Source of the DNA: Proteobacteria bacterium UBA6522
Lineage (GTDB): Bacteria > Pseudomonadota > Gammaproteobacteria > Steroidobacterales > Rariloculaceae
Reading direction: 5' to 3'
Assembly (NCBI GenBank): GCA_002434915.1
Contig: DJLG01000026.1
Location: 1-21,426, forward strand
DNA length: 21,426 bases
Each line of letters begins with the position of its first letter. The first letter of the stretch is position 1. Position numbers and translations under genes: made by a program. Below the pieces are notes generated by a model. The model was given only the letters and a program-made list of their open reading frames with translations, did no database searches and was not told the origin of the DNA. Below are positions 1 through 7,412 of the stretch, piece by piece.

Positions 1-561
1 AGGAGAGACTGGGAATCCCTCCTCAGCATAATTAATAGCCGCCTCTAAGCATTGTGAAAGGCTTAGGTTGCCAAACCGTTCATTCAACAAGTTCCAACCA
101 CTAACACAGCCAGGCACCGTCCATGACAATGGGCTCTGACGAGGGATTCGATCCAATCCTTTTGCATGAGCCTTATCCAAATTCCACTCATATGGAGCAC
201 GACCACTGGCGTTTAAACCAAACAAACGCTTATCACGCTCTGACCAAATAATGGCGAACAGATCTCCACCTATACCATCGCTCCCGGGTTCTGTCAGACC
301 TAGCATCGCATTGGTGGCAATCGCTGCATCTATACAGTTGCCCCCAGCTTTAAGAATATCGATGCCCACCATGGTGGCAAGAGGTTGACTAGCACAGACA
401 ATTCCATTGCTACAGGCAACGGTAGACCTATTACCGTTGCGTCTATAGAGCTGTTGTGCATCGATAAATGGACTTGTACCTTCTGCAAATGCCGTGGAAG
501 AAGAACCAGCAATAACAGCAGGTGCTGCTCCAGCTACTTTCAAAAAATTACGCCTGTCCAT
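1..561 (-). CDS. Gamma-glutamyltransferase family protein, N-terminal part (cut by window edge)
   Basis: This is the first 187 residues of a gamma-glutamyltranspeptidase-family protein; the gene runs off the left edge. It starts with a Tat signal (MDRRNFLK, then an Ala/Gly-rich stretch to about residue 27). Next come family hallmarks: a segment like SQPLATMVGIDILKAGGN, then CIDAAIATNAMLGLTEPGS, and GIGGDLFAIIW. The family cleaves gamma-glutamyl bonds (glutathione, gamma-glutamyl peptides) as an autoprocessed Ntn-hydrolase. The processing threonine and catalytic region lie in the missing part, so activity cannot be judged. In-frame ATGs also exist at 576 and 582, with a stop (TAA) two codons before 582. 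I prefer 561 because AGGGG sits 7 bases upstream and the Tat motif then falls at the N terminus. It lies 88 bases downstream of the same-strand acetyltransferase gene and may be co-transcribed. The family call is firm; true GGT versus a relative such as a cephalosporin acylase is undecided. Confidence 0.88.
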   Translation of the reverse strand, partial: MDRRNFLKVAGAAPAVIAGSSSTAFAEGTSPFIDAQQLYRRNGNRSTVACSNGIVCASQPLATMVGIDILKAGGNCIDAAIATNAMLGLTEPGSDGIGGDLFAIIWSERDKRLFGLNASGRAPYEWNLDKAHAKGLDRIPRQSPLSWTVPGCVSGWNLLNERFGNLSLSQCLEAAINYAEEGFPVSP

Positions 562-649
562 GCTAAGACCCCTCATAATCATGGGTTATATGCTCGTAAT
601 CATACACCCTCAGTCGCTTCAAACCCGGTGGGCTACTAAACAGTCTTAT

Positions 650-1150
650 TTAGATATCGACACGTCGACCATAGTAGAAATGCCCACATAGATCACCTTC
701 AAAGTCAGCAACTCCAGGCAAATGACCCCATTTTTCAAAATTAAATTTTTCCAGGATTCCAATACTTAAAGAATTAGTGTCTAACAATATTGCAAATAGC
801 ACCTTAATCCCCAGAGCAGGACAACGGTTAATAACATCAGCAATTAGACTGGAACCAATTCCAATGCCATGAAACTCTCTATGTATGTAATAGCTTATCT
901 CGGCAGTTTGTCTCAAAGCCATGCGCCCAGATCTGTAAGCGCTAAGACTGCACCAACCTTTGATATAGCCCTTATCTTCAGCAACAAATACTGGGTAATC
1001 TGAATTGTGAGTAGCTAACCATGCACGTCGATTCTCAAGAGAGACAGCGCTCAGATCAGCAGTGGCAATGCGTGATTCTATGGCCTGATTATATATTTCT
1101 GTAATTGCTGGCAAGTCTGCCTCAACGGCAGTACGGATCTGGAGATTCAT
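650..1150 (-). CDS. GNAT N-acetyltransferase, phosphinothricin/methionine-sulfone acetyltransferase type
   Basis: A 166-residue cytosolic single-domain GNAT protein. The opening IRTAVEADLPAITEIYNQAI, the central AEISYYIHREFHGIGIGSSL (the acetyl-CoA pyrophosphate loop, with the usual Q/R-x-x-G-x-G/A pattern as HGIGIGS) and the late NSLSIGILEKFNFEKWG followed by PGVADFEG match the PAT/Bar/MnaT subfamily. Those enzymes acetylate the amino group of phosphinothricin, methionine sulfone or related amino-acid analogues. The typical length is 165-185 residues, so it appears complete. The real substrate here is unknown; many chromosomal members act on amino acids or on metabolic by-products. AGGGAA lies about 5 bases before the ATG. 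It precedes the gamma-glutamyltransferase gene on the same strand. Confidence 0.85.
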   Translation of the reverse strand: MNLQIRTAVEADLPAITEIYNQAIESRIATADLSAVSLENRRAWLATHNSDYPVFVAEDKGYIKGWCSLSAYRSGRMALRQTAEISYYIHREFHGIGIGSSLIADVINRCPALGIKVLFAILLDTNSLSIGILEKFNFEKWGHLPGVADFEGDLCGHFYYGRRVDI

Positions 1151-1360
1151 CAGAATTCCCTATATTTTTATATTCGGATTCGTAATGGTTTATCCAAAAT
1201 CATTATTTTTTCAAAAAAACTATATTGATTAGAACCCCATAATGCGTTTATTAAGAATCACTTTCAGCCTTCAAGCGTTATCCCGTCTGACCTCATTCTA
1301 ACGCGGCGAGACATTAAGCCTTATCGCATGTATTGAGTTTGTTTCTGTATGATCTAGCAA

Positions 1361-2149
1361 ATGGAAATCCTACAGACTCTTATGCTCGGTATTCTACAGG
1401 GCCTTACAGAGTTCCTGCCCGTCTCAAGCTCAGGGCACTTGGTTATTGCTCAGTGGATACTAGACTCAGAATTCGGTGGAGGACTTCTCTTTGAGGTAAC
1501 TCTTCATGTTGCCACTATGGTTGCAATACTACTTTTCTACAGAAAAAAGGTTTTTGAACTAGCCATCGGTGCAATTTCTGCAAACCCTGCCTCACTGCGC
1601 TATATAGGAAAACTCGTAGTCGGAACGCTACCTGCTATTGGAATAGCGTTATTAGCAAAAAATTGGATAGAACAACAATTTGAATTACCCCAAGTCGCAG
1701 GTTTAGGCTTATTAATCACGGGTACAATTGTCTGGAGCACACGGTACACGATTGATAAGGGCAATAACCATGAGCCTTCCTGGTATGGAGCATTCTTAAT
1801 TGGATGTGCCCAGGCTATTGCAATTCTCCCAGGTATCTCACGCAGCGGTGCCACAGTTGGGGCAGCGCTTGCACTAGGACTTTCACCTCTAGCTGCAGCA
1901 CAATTTTCCTTCTTACTTGGAGTCATTGCCATAACAGGGGCTGGAGTTTTACTTCTGCCAGAACTAGCCACAATCTCTAATGCTCTATTTCAAACCATTG
2001 CATTAGGGGCTATGGCTGCTCTTTTAAGTGGATTACTCGCACTTTGGTTATTCGTATGGCTTCTCCGAACACAACGCTTTTATCTTTTTGCCTGGTACGC
2101 ATGGGTCCTTGGCATAACAACACTGACAGCCGTATTGACTATGACCTAA
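1361..2149 (+). CDS. uppP: Undecaprenyl-diphosphate phosphatase UppP (BacA)
   Basis: UppP is an inner-membrane enzyme that dephosphorylates undecaprenyl diphosphate, recycling the lipid carrier for peptidoglycan and other cell-wall glycans; overproduction gives bacitracin resistance. The protein has 262 residues (E. coli has 273). It shows both catalytic signatures: QGLTEFLPVSSSGH at residues 13-26, giving the (E/Q)xxxE pair Q13/E17, and PGISRSGAT at 157-165 with the key arginine R161. Several hydrophobic helices follow. No Shine-Dalgarno sequence is visible; a TATGAT hexamer lies at 1348-1353, only 7 bases before the ATG, so the mRNA may be leaderless. It is a single gene facing a convergent hydrolase gene. 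Identification is secure. Confidence 0.96.
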   Translation: MEILQTLMLGILQGLTEFLPVSSSGHLVIAQWILDSEFGGGLLFEVTLHVATMVAILLFYRKKVFELAIGAISANPASLRYIGKLVVGTLPAIGIALLAKNWIEQQFELPQVAGLGLLITGTIVWSTRYTIDKGNNHEPSWYGAFLIGCAQAIAILPGISRSGATVGAALALGLSPLAAAQFSFLLGVIAITGAGVLLLPELATISNALFQTIALGAMAALLSGLLALWLFVWLLRTQRFYLFAWYAWVLGITTLTAVLTMT

Positions 2150-2228
2150 GATCTTCTAATAAAAAATATGGGAATCTACCAAGAGAAAAAAGTTTACATT
2201 GGCCCAAAATCTTTGTGACTCTTAAAAG

Positions 2229-3248
2229 CTAGGGACGAGTCATTCTATCCGGACTGTCCTCCATTGCGGCAAGTCTCGCACTCCCACACTCAAGCATAAT
2301 CGACATATAACGATCGAAGCGTTCTTTACCCAGAAGCAATGGGTGAGGCCCAGTTGGATATTCTCGACCTAACTGATCCCAATACTCAATCTTATTAACT
2401 AAAATCCCCGGATGACCACTTATAGCGCTTTCTGCACCCATTGGCCTACCAAAGTCATCGAAAACATGCTCAAAAACTAGTCGTGACTCCTGACTAGTCA
2501 TCCATGTGCCGCTAAATATAAATATGGTGTGAGTGCGCCCTAGATGATTAACTGGCGCCAACACAGCCAGGGTACCATCGGTATGTCCTGGCGTAAGCAC
2601 TAGGGTAAGCGTTGTATCACCCAAAGTAAGTTCCTGGCCATCTGTTACAACTCTGTCTTTGATTGGTCTCGGTCGATCAGCAGTCTCACTGGAAAAAGAA
2701 AGGTCCCAGTCAGCTTCCGTAATGTGAACCTGTGCACCATATGTTTCCTGAAGATAGGCTGCTCCACCTACATGATCATTATGCCCATGACCAATAATGA
2801 TGTGCTTTATCTGTGCAGGATCAAGACCAATTTTTTCAATTCCCGGAACCAGTACATCTCTTGCTTCAGCAGTTGAATTAAGGGTATCCATCAAGATAAT
2901 GCCATCGCTAGTCGGTATCACCCATGCCCCTACATCGTTAAAACCAACGTAATAAAGATTCTCAAAAACTTTAATTGGCTCAAGTTGGTAGTCCTCAAGC
3001 GGTGCTCCACCATCTGCTTCTCTATTTAGTGCAGGTCTCCTTGGACCCGTAGCAGAACAATATGAATTAGCCTCCTCTATAAGGTCAGACTGAGCTAACT
3101 CCATTGCTGCTGCGACATACCGCTGCGCCTCCGCCGAGGCGGCAAAGGATTCATGAGTAGGAAAGGGTAAAATACGCTGAGCCCTCAGCTCAGATGCAGA
3201 AACAAATAAGACGATAACAAATATAGAGACTGATACGTTCCTAAACAT
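2229..3248 (-). CDS. Exported metallo-beta-lactamase-fold hydrolase, subclass B3-like
   Basis: A 339-residue protein with a Sec signal peptide (about residues 1-23, ending near LRAQ), so probably periplasmic. It carries a complete set of di-zinc ligands: H154-G-H156-N-D158-H159, H222 in TPGHTDG, and a late H279 in SGHPG. The arrangement HxHxDH...H...H, without a zinc-ligand cysteine, is that of subclass B3 beta-lactamases and of the wider family of B3-like exported hydrolases and lactonases. AGAGGGG lies about 9 bases before the ATG. The approximately 70-residue segment between the signal and the catalytic core is longer than in typical B3 enzymes. Substrate unknown: it could be a beta-lactam, a lactone or another ester. 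The fold and metal site are secure; antibiotic hydrolysis is not shown. Confidence 0.88.
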   Translation of the reverse strand: MFRNVSVSIFVIVLFVSASELRAQRILPFPTHESFAASAEAQRYVAAAMELAQSDLIEEANSYCSATGPRRPALNREADGGAPLEDYQLEPIKVFENLYYVGFNDVGAWVIPTSDGIILMDTLNSTAEARDVLVPGIEKIGLDPAQIKHIIIGHGHNDHVGGAAYLQETYGAQVHITEADWDLSFSSETADRPRPIKDRVVTDGQELTLGDTTLTLVLTPGHTDGTLAVLAPVNHLGRTHTIFIFSGTWMTSQESRLVFEHVFDDFGRPMGAESAISGHPGILVNKIEYWDQLGREYPTGPHPLLLGKERFDRYMSIMLECGSARLAAMEDSPDRMTRP

Positions 3249-3391
3249 TAAGCCAACCCCTCTTCTAACTGAAGACTCTATTAACCTTTATAGATACTAA
3301 CAAATAGCAGCCATCATTGCGTTTAACAAAAGTACCATGCCGACTGCTATCATCCTCATAACACGAAACATCTGCATGGAGATGCCAGATC

Positions 3392-3814
3392 ATGCCCATT
3401 AATACCTTAGACCATTGTTCTATTCGCACTCTAGATCTTAAAAAGAGCAGAGCTTTCTATGTCGATATCCTTAGTATGCAAGAAGGCGAACGACCAGATC
3501 TGCCTTTCCCTGGTCACTGGTTGTACCTCGGTGCACAAACAGTCATTCACCTAGTTGGGGTTGACCCTGAAGACCCTAGCGGCCTGGTAGGCTATTTAGG
3601 CGGTGAAATTGACCCAGATGCTTTAGATGGTAGCGGTTCTTTAGACCACATAGCATTCCGAGCAACAGATGCTACTGGGTTAATTAAACGATTAGAGGAA
3701 AATGGTGTTTCCTACCGTGAACGGCAACTCCCAAATATGGATCTTTACCAGATATTCTTGGATGACCCTAACGGCATCACTATAGAACTTAATTATTTTG
3801 GCTCTGATCGTTAG
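3392..3814 (+). CDS. VOC-superfamily (glyoxalase-fold) protein
   Basis: A 140-residue protein with the paired beta-alpha-beta-beta-beta modules of the vicinal-oxygen-chelate superfamily. Likely metal ligands are H8 (LDHCSIRT), H53 (VIHLVG), H86 (LDHIAF) and E132 (DPNGITIELNYF). The phrase FLDDPNGITIELN is a common signature of the glyoxalase/bleomycin-resistance/dioxygenase family. Members include glyoxalase I, fosfomycin thiol transferases, epimerases and extradiol dioxygenases; this sequence does not decide among them. It is cytosolic, without a signal peptide. A GGAG lies 10 bases before the ATG. The next gene, an amino-acid permease, follows after 45 bases and may be in the same transcript. 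Confidence 0.83.
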   Translation: MPINTLDHCSIRTLDLKKSRAFYVDILSMQEGERPDLPFPGHWLYLGAQTVIHLVGVDPEDPSGLVGYLGGEIDPDALDGSGSLDHIAFRATDATGLIKRLEENGVSYRERQLPNMDLYQIFLDDPNGITIELNYFGSDR

Positions 3815-3832
3815 CTCATGAGCGTCAATTTT

Positions 3833-3850
3833 GGGGGGGGTTAGCTAACC
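3833..3850. repeat. G8 homopolymer tract joined to a 12-bp palindrome in the VOC-permease gap
   Basis: Eight consecutive G residues (3833-3840) run directly into the perfect palindrome GGTTAGCTAACC (3839-3850). The unit ends 9 bases before the permease ATG. No ordinary Shine-Dalgarno lies nearer the start. The dyad could be an operator or a small RNA hairpin, and the G run could take part in ribosome binding or vary in length by replication slippage. Any function is inferred. Confidence 0.4.
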
Positions 3851-3859
3851 GACCAGAAT

Positions 3860-5164
3860 ATGCCTAAAAATTTAAAGGAAATTCTTCCACGCAAACTGGG
3901 TATCTGGGGTCTATGGCTACTAGCCGTGAACGGACTAATTGGTGCTGGCATATTCGGCTTACCTAGTAGTGCTGCCAGACTAGCTGGTGAATATAGCCCT
4001 CTGATTTACCTACTTTGTTCGCTGCTAATCTTTCCGATTGTTTTATGCTTTGCCGAACTAGCTAGCTATTTTCGCAGTACTGGTGGCCCAGTTCGCTATA
4101 GCAAAGAGGCTTTTGGTTCTTTAGTCGGATTTGAAGTTGGCTGGTTGTACTACATATCCCGTGTTGTCGCTTTTGCAGCAAATAGCGCGCTTCTTCTAGA
4201 TAGCATAGGTTACTTCTGGAGCGGCGTGACCGGTGGTTTTGGAAGAATAATATCACTGGCATTAATATGTGGCGGACTAACATTCATCAATGTAATCGGC
4301 TCAGTGCATGCGATTCGCTCACTAGCCACACTAACGATTATTAAAATAGCAGCCCTTTTCTTATTGATAATCGTTGGAGCCAGTCAGCTTGGCGGTGAAA
4401 TTATCCCGCATTTTGAAGGCCCTATTCCAAGTGCTAATGATATTGGGCTTGCGGCACTGCTTTTAACTTATGCTTATGGTGGATTCGAATATGCATCTAT
4501 TCCAGCCGGCGAGTCACGCAACCCAGCTCGCCATATGCCGCTTGCTTTATTACTCGCTATAGGAGGCGTAGCAGTACTTTATTTATTGATTCAGATAGTC
4601 AGCATGGCTGCAGTGCCGAATATAGCATCATCTTCCACACCACTGCTGGATGCTGCCAATGCCCTTATGGGACCAACTGGCTTGGTATTCCTTATTCTAG
4701 GAATTGTTGCCTCGGTAGGCGGTAATCTTGCCGCTGGAATGTTTACTACCCCTCGTATCACATACACTTTAGCCCTAGATGGAGCTCTACCCCAATGGTT
4801 TGGTGTGGTGCATGAAAAACTAAGAACTCCTGCAAATTCCATTATATTTTTTGGTCTAGTTTCATTCTTTTTGGCAATCTTTGGTTCTTTCGTATGGTTA
4901 GCTGCAACCTCTGTTTTCTCCCGAGTCCTTGTTTACATGTTGACCTGTGCAGCAGTACCAAGGCTAAGGGCAAGGCATGCAGAAAATGGTGGTTTTGTGT
5001 TACCTGCAGGAAATCTGATCCCTATATTAGGCATCTGCACAAGTGCTTGGTTGATGCTTCAGGTTAGTAGAGATTCTTTTTTATTTACAATGTTACTGAT
5101 CCTAGTGGGATCAGGGTTTTATATTTTGGCTCGCCAGCAACGTCTTAAAGAAACAAAAACATAG
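3860..5164 (+). CDS. APC-family amino acid/polyamine permease
   Basis: A 434-residue integral membrane protein, the normal size for the amino acid-polyamine-organocation superfamily, with about 12 predicted hydrophobic segments spread along the chain. Transmembrane segment 1 has the APC hallmark GLIGAGIFGLP (about residues 26-36), the unwound substrate-binding helix of this fold. YAYGGFEYASIPAGESRNPARHMP (about residues 203-226) matches the conserved TM6 region of the family (a 'gFe.....aeE.knP.r..P' pattern). It probably imports an amino acid or polyamine with H+ or Na+; the substrate cannot be read from sequence. It lies 45 bases after the VOC gene on the same strand, with the G8/palindrome element between them. 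Confidence 0.9.
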   Translation: MPKNLKEILPRKLGIWGLWLLAVNGLIGAGIFGLPSSAARLAGEYSPLIYLLCSLLIFPIVLCFAELASYFRSTGGPVRYSKEAFGSLVGFEVGWLYYISRVVAFAANSALLLDSIGYFWSGVTGGFGRIISLALICGGLTFINVIGSVHAIRSLATLTIIKIAALFLLIIVGASQLGGEIIPHFEGPIPSANDIGLAALLLTYAYGGFEYASIPAGESRNPARHMPLALLLAIGGVAVLYLLIQIVSMAAVPNIASSSTPLLDAANALMGPTGLVFLILGIVASVGGNLAAGMFTTPRITYTLALDGALPQWFGVVHEKLRTPANSIIFFGLVSFFLAIFGSFVWLAATSVFSRVLVYMLTCAAVPRLRARHAENGGFVLPAGNLIPILGICTSAWLMLQVSRDSFLFTMLLILVGSGFYILARQQRLKETKT

Positions 5165-5189
5165 TTCTTTGATTGACAATCACTGCTAG

Positions 5190-5232
5190 AAAAATAGCCG
5201 AGCCCTAGTCAAAACTAAAAGGGCTCGACTAT
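5190..5232 (-). terminator. Rho-independent terminator for the minus-strand hydrolase gene
   Basis: Two 13-base arms (5194-5206 and 5220-5232) are inverted copies with a single mismatch; the cores are CGAGCCCT and AGGGCTCG. The loop is 13 bases. Read on the minus strand, the stem is followed at once by TTTTT (5194-5190), as in an intrinsic terminator. It lies 31 bases beyond the stop of the dienelactone-hydrolase-like gene. On the plus strand there is no U run after the stem, so it is at best a weak stop for the converging permease transcript. Confidence 0.78.
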
Positions 5233-5263
5233 CTCTGATAGCCTAAAAACCTTGCTTATCTAT

Positions 5264-6148
5264 CTATGAAAGGTGCTCTCGGAAAAATCCAATAGTCCTA
5301 TTCCAAGCGAGATCTGCGGCCGGCTTGTTGTAACGAGGAGTTGAATTATTATGGAAACCGTGCAGCGTACCTTCATAAATATGACCACGGTAGTCCACCC
5401 CATTCTCTGCCAGAGCTGCCTCATAGTCTGGCCACATCGCATTAATCCGTGGATCCGTATCAGCCATAATGACCATCATTGCTGCACTAATGCTAGTTAC
5501 AGCTGATGCAGGTACCGCAGCCCCATAAAAGGGTACTCCCGCCTGTAAATCATCACCAAGGACAACGGCCAATCGGTTAGTCATGCCACCTCCCCAACAG
5601 AAGCCAGTAGCGCCTAATTGACCATTAGATAATGCATGCCCTTTTAAATAACGAGCACTATTAATCATATCTTGGTCTAACTCATCGGGGACGAGATCTC
5701 TTTGTAACACCCGACCATCATCGTCATTTCCAGGGTATCCGCCAACAGGTGACAAACCATCCGGTGCTAAGGCAAGAAACCCTGCAACTGCCGCACGTCT
5801 GGCTACATCCTCAATATGAGGATTCAAACCACGATTTTCATGAATTATAAGTGCTGCTGGGAAAGGTCCATCTCCTGCCGGTTGCGCCAAATAACCACGC
5901 ATCATTCCGGAGGTGCCTCCTGGAGAAGAATACTCAACATAAGTGCCTTTCATACGGGAATCAGTGAATGAAATGGTCTGGGCTTCAGCGTATCGAGGTA
6001 AAAGTGCCTGAGCCATCCAGAGTGCAGAAACACCGCCAATCATAATGGCGGCTGATTTATCGAGAAATTCTCGACGGTTCATTCGTCCATGGCAATATTC
6101 ATCATACAAATCGAATACTCGTTGGTCGATTTTTTTATCTGTTGTCAT
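5264..6148 (-). CDS. Tat-exported dienelactone hydrolase family protein
   Basis: A 294-residue alpha/beta hydrolase. A Tat signal begins after about 20 residues (NRREFLDKSAA at 24-34, hydrophobic stretch to about 50, cleavage near AEA), so it acts in the periplasm. The mature part shows the dienelactone-hydrolase layout: E104 in IIHENRG, nucleophile C184 in GFCWGG, acid D232 in MADTDPRI and base H263 in LHGFH. Dienelactone hydrolases open the lactone ring in chlorocatechol degradation; exported members of this family are broader esterases/lactonases whose substrates are mostly unknown. The N-terminal leader before the twin arginines is longer than usual but common in this group. AGGA lies 11 bases upstream of the ATG. 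The strong hairpin at 5190-5232 ends the transcript. The family call is firm. Confidence 0.9.
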   Translation of the reverse strand: MTTDKKIDQRVFDLYDEYCHGRMNRREFLDKSAAIMIGGVSALWMAQALLPRYAEAQTISFTDSRMKGTYVEYSSPGGTSGMMRGYLAQPAGDGPFPAALIIHENRGLNPHIEDVARRAAVAGFLALAPDGLSPVGGYPGNDDDGRVLQRDLVPDELDQDMINSARYLKGHALSNGQLGATGFCWGGGMTNRLAVVLGDDLQAGVPFYGAAVPASAVTSISAAMMVIMADTDPRINAMWPDYEAALAENGVDYRGHIYEGTLHGFHNNSTPRYNKPAADLAWNRTIGFFREHLS

Positions 6149-6300
6149 TTTTAGTTGTTCCTCATGTGTTCAAAATATTCTTTTATGTAAATAAATATAG
6201 GCTGTAGTTCGTTAGACTACCATTACAAATTTGAAAGAAACTTAATATCCCAGGTCCTATCAGCAAGCAATAGTAATAGTTTCTAGTACTGATCATTTAG

Positions 6301-6325
6301 TATAATGGCCTAGATATCAGGCCAT
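6301..6325 (+). promoter_or_regulatory. TATAAT -10 element overlapping a 7-7-7 inverted repeat (promoter with candidate operator)
   Basis: A perfect TATAAT hexamer (6301-6306) overlaps an inverted repeat, ATGGCCT (6305-6311) and AGGCCAT (6319-6325), with a 7-base spacer that contains GATATC. A dyad at the -10/+1 region is a typical repressor site. No good -35 is seen at 16-18 bases. It lies 67 bases before the DUF6152 gene and in the divergent gap with the hydrolase gene, so it could control either or both. Confidence 0.42.
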
Positions 6326-6392
6326 ATAAGCTTGTAATGAAATTATTAGCTCAGCCATGACAAAAACCTAATGTATGTAGGAATTAAATAAC

Positions 6393-7397
6393 ATGACACG
6401 AATAGCCGGTATTTTTTTCTTTCTGTCTCTCGCTCCCTTGCCATTAATTGGCCATCACAGCGTCTCAGGATTTTTTGACACAGACTCTATCATTGAGAGA
6501 GAGGGAGAGGTTATAGCTGTTAACTGGCGAAACCCACATGTTCGTTTCACTATAAACGTTACAAATGAATTAGGCGGCATGGATCTGTATGAAATCGAAA
6601 CCACCTCTATGGTTAATCTCCGCAGACGGAAACTATCGGCTGACTTCCTGAAACCAGGTGATCAAATCAGAATTGCTGGTAATCCAGCCAAGGGTGGAGA
6701 ACTAGGTATTTATGCCCTCAATATTCTTCTACCAATGGGGGAAGAAGTAGTCTTAAGCGGTAGTGGAAATCGACGTTGGTCTGGAGATGTCCTCGGTAAC
6801 ACACAGCAGAATCGCCCAGGTGACACGTCAGCACCTGAACTAGGAATGTATAGAGTGTGGAGCACTCCTCTCGGATCAGGACCTATATGGGCTAGTAGCT
6901 ATCCTTTGACTGCAGTAGCTACAGAAAGTCTTTTAGCTTTTGACCCTGCAGTGGATAGTCCCACTCTCAACTGTGCCCCAAAGGGAATGCCTACTATCAT
7001 GGAACAACCCTACCCAATGCTTTTACGAGAGGACAGTGACACCATAGTTTTTGAGATGGAAGAGTATGACACTGTCCGCATAATTCATATGACTACGGAT
7101 AACGAGCCTCAAATACCAGAAACACCTCGGTTAGGGTATTCAGTGGGCCGCTGGGAGGGAGAAACGCTTGTCGTAGAAACTTTTAATGCTAATTGGCCAC
7201 ACTTCGATAGAGATGGGATTCCCTTAAGCTCTGATGCAGAAATCATCGAATACTTTGATGTAGCTGAAGACGGGAGCCAATTAAACTATCGTATGACTGT
7301 TACTGACCCAAAAAACTTTACTGAACCTGTAAATTTGGAAAAATACTGGGTGTGGTATCCAGAAGTAGCTATAGAACCCTACGATTGTGTTCTCTGA
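6393..7397 (+). CDS. Exported DUF6152-type protein of unknown function
   Basis: A 334-residue protein with a Sec signal peptide (about residues 1-20, just before HHSVSGFFD). The N-terminal part, with HHS..GFFDTDS, EGEVIAVNWRNPHVRFTI, a Leu/Arg-rich stretch and PGDQIRIAGNPAKGG, fits the DUF6152 family, a small OB-like periplasmic domain found widely in marine and soil proteobacteria. The C-terminal half (about residues 225-334) has another recurring module with RIIHMTTDN..P, GYSVGRWEGETLVVETFN and a closing DPKNFTEPV. No catalytic motif is apparent. The function of both modules is unknown. TAGGAA lies about 10 bases before the ATG. It ends 15 bases from the converging TRAP-binding-protein gene. 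Confidence 0.75.
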   Translation: MTRIAGIFFFLSLAPLPLIGHHSVSGFFDTDSIIEREGEVIAVNWRNPHVRFTINVTNELGGMDLYEIETTSMVNLRRRKLSADFLKPGDQIRIAGNPAKGGELGIYALNILLPMGEEVVLSGSGNRRWSGDVLGNTQQNRPGDTSAPELGMYRVWSTPLGSGPIWASSYPLTAVATESLLAFDPAVDSPTLNCAPKGMPTIMEQPYPMLLREDSDTIVFEMEEYDTVRIIHMTTDNEPQIPETPRLGYSVGRWEGETLVVETFNANWPHFDRDGIPLSSDAEIIEYFDVAEDGSQLNYRMTVTDPKNFTEPVNLEKYWVWYPEVAIEPYDCVL

Positions 7398-7412
7398 TAA
7401 CCCTAAATTAAG

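Noticed and set aside
1600..1971. Open frame of 123 codons on the minus strand
   Set aside because: It is antisense to uppP, whose conserved motifs account for this stretch.
2150..2228. Possible terminator between uppP and the converging hydrolase gene
   Set aside because: Only a 5-base pairing (AAGAG/CTCTT) near a T run could be found, too weak to call.
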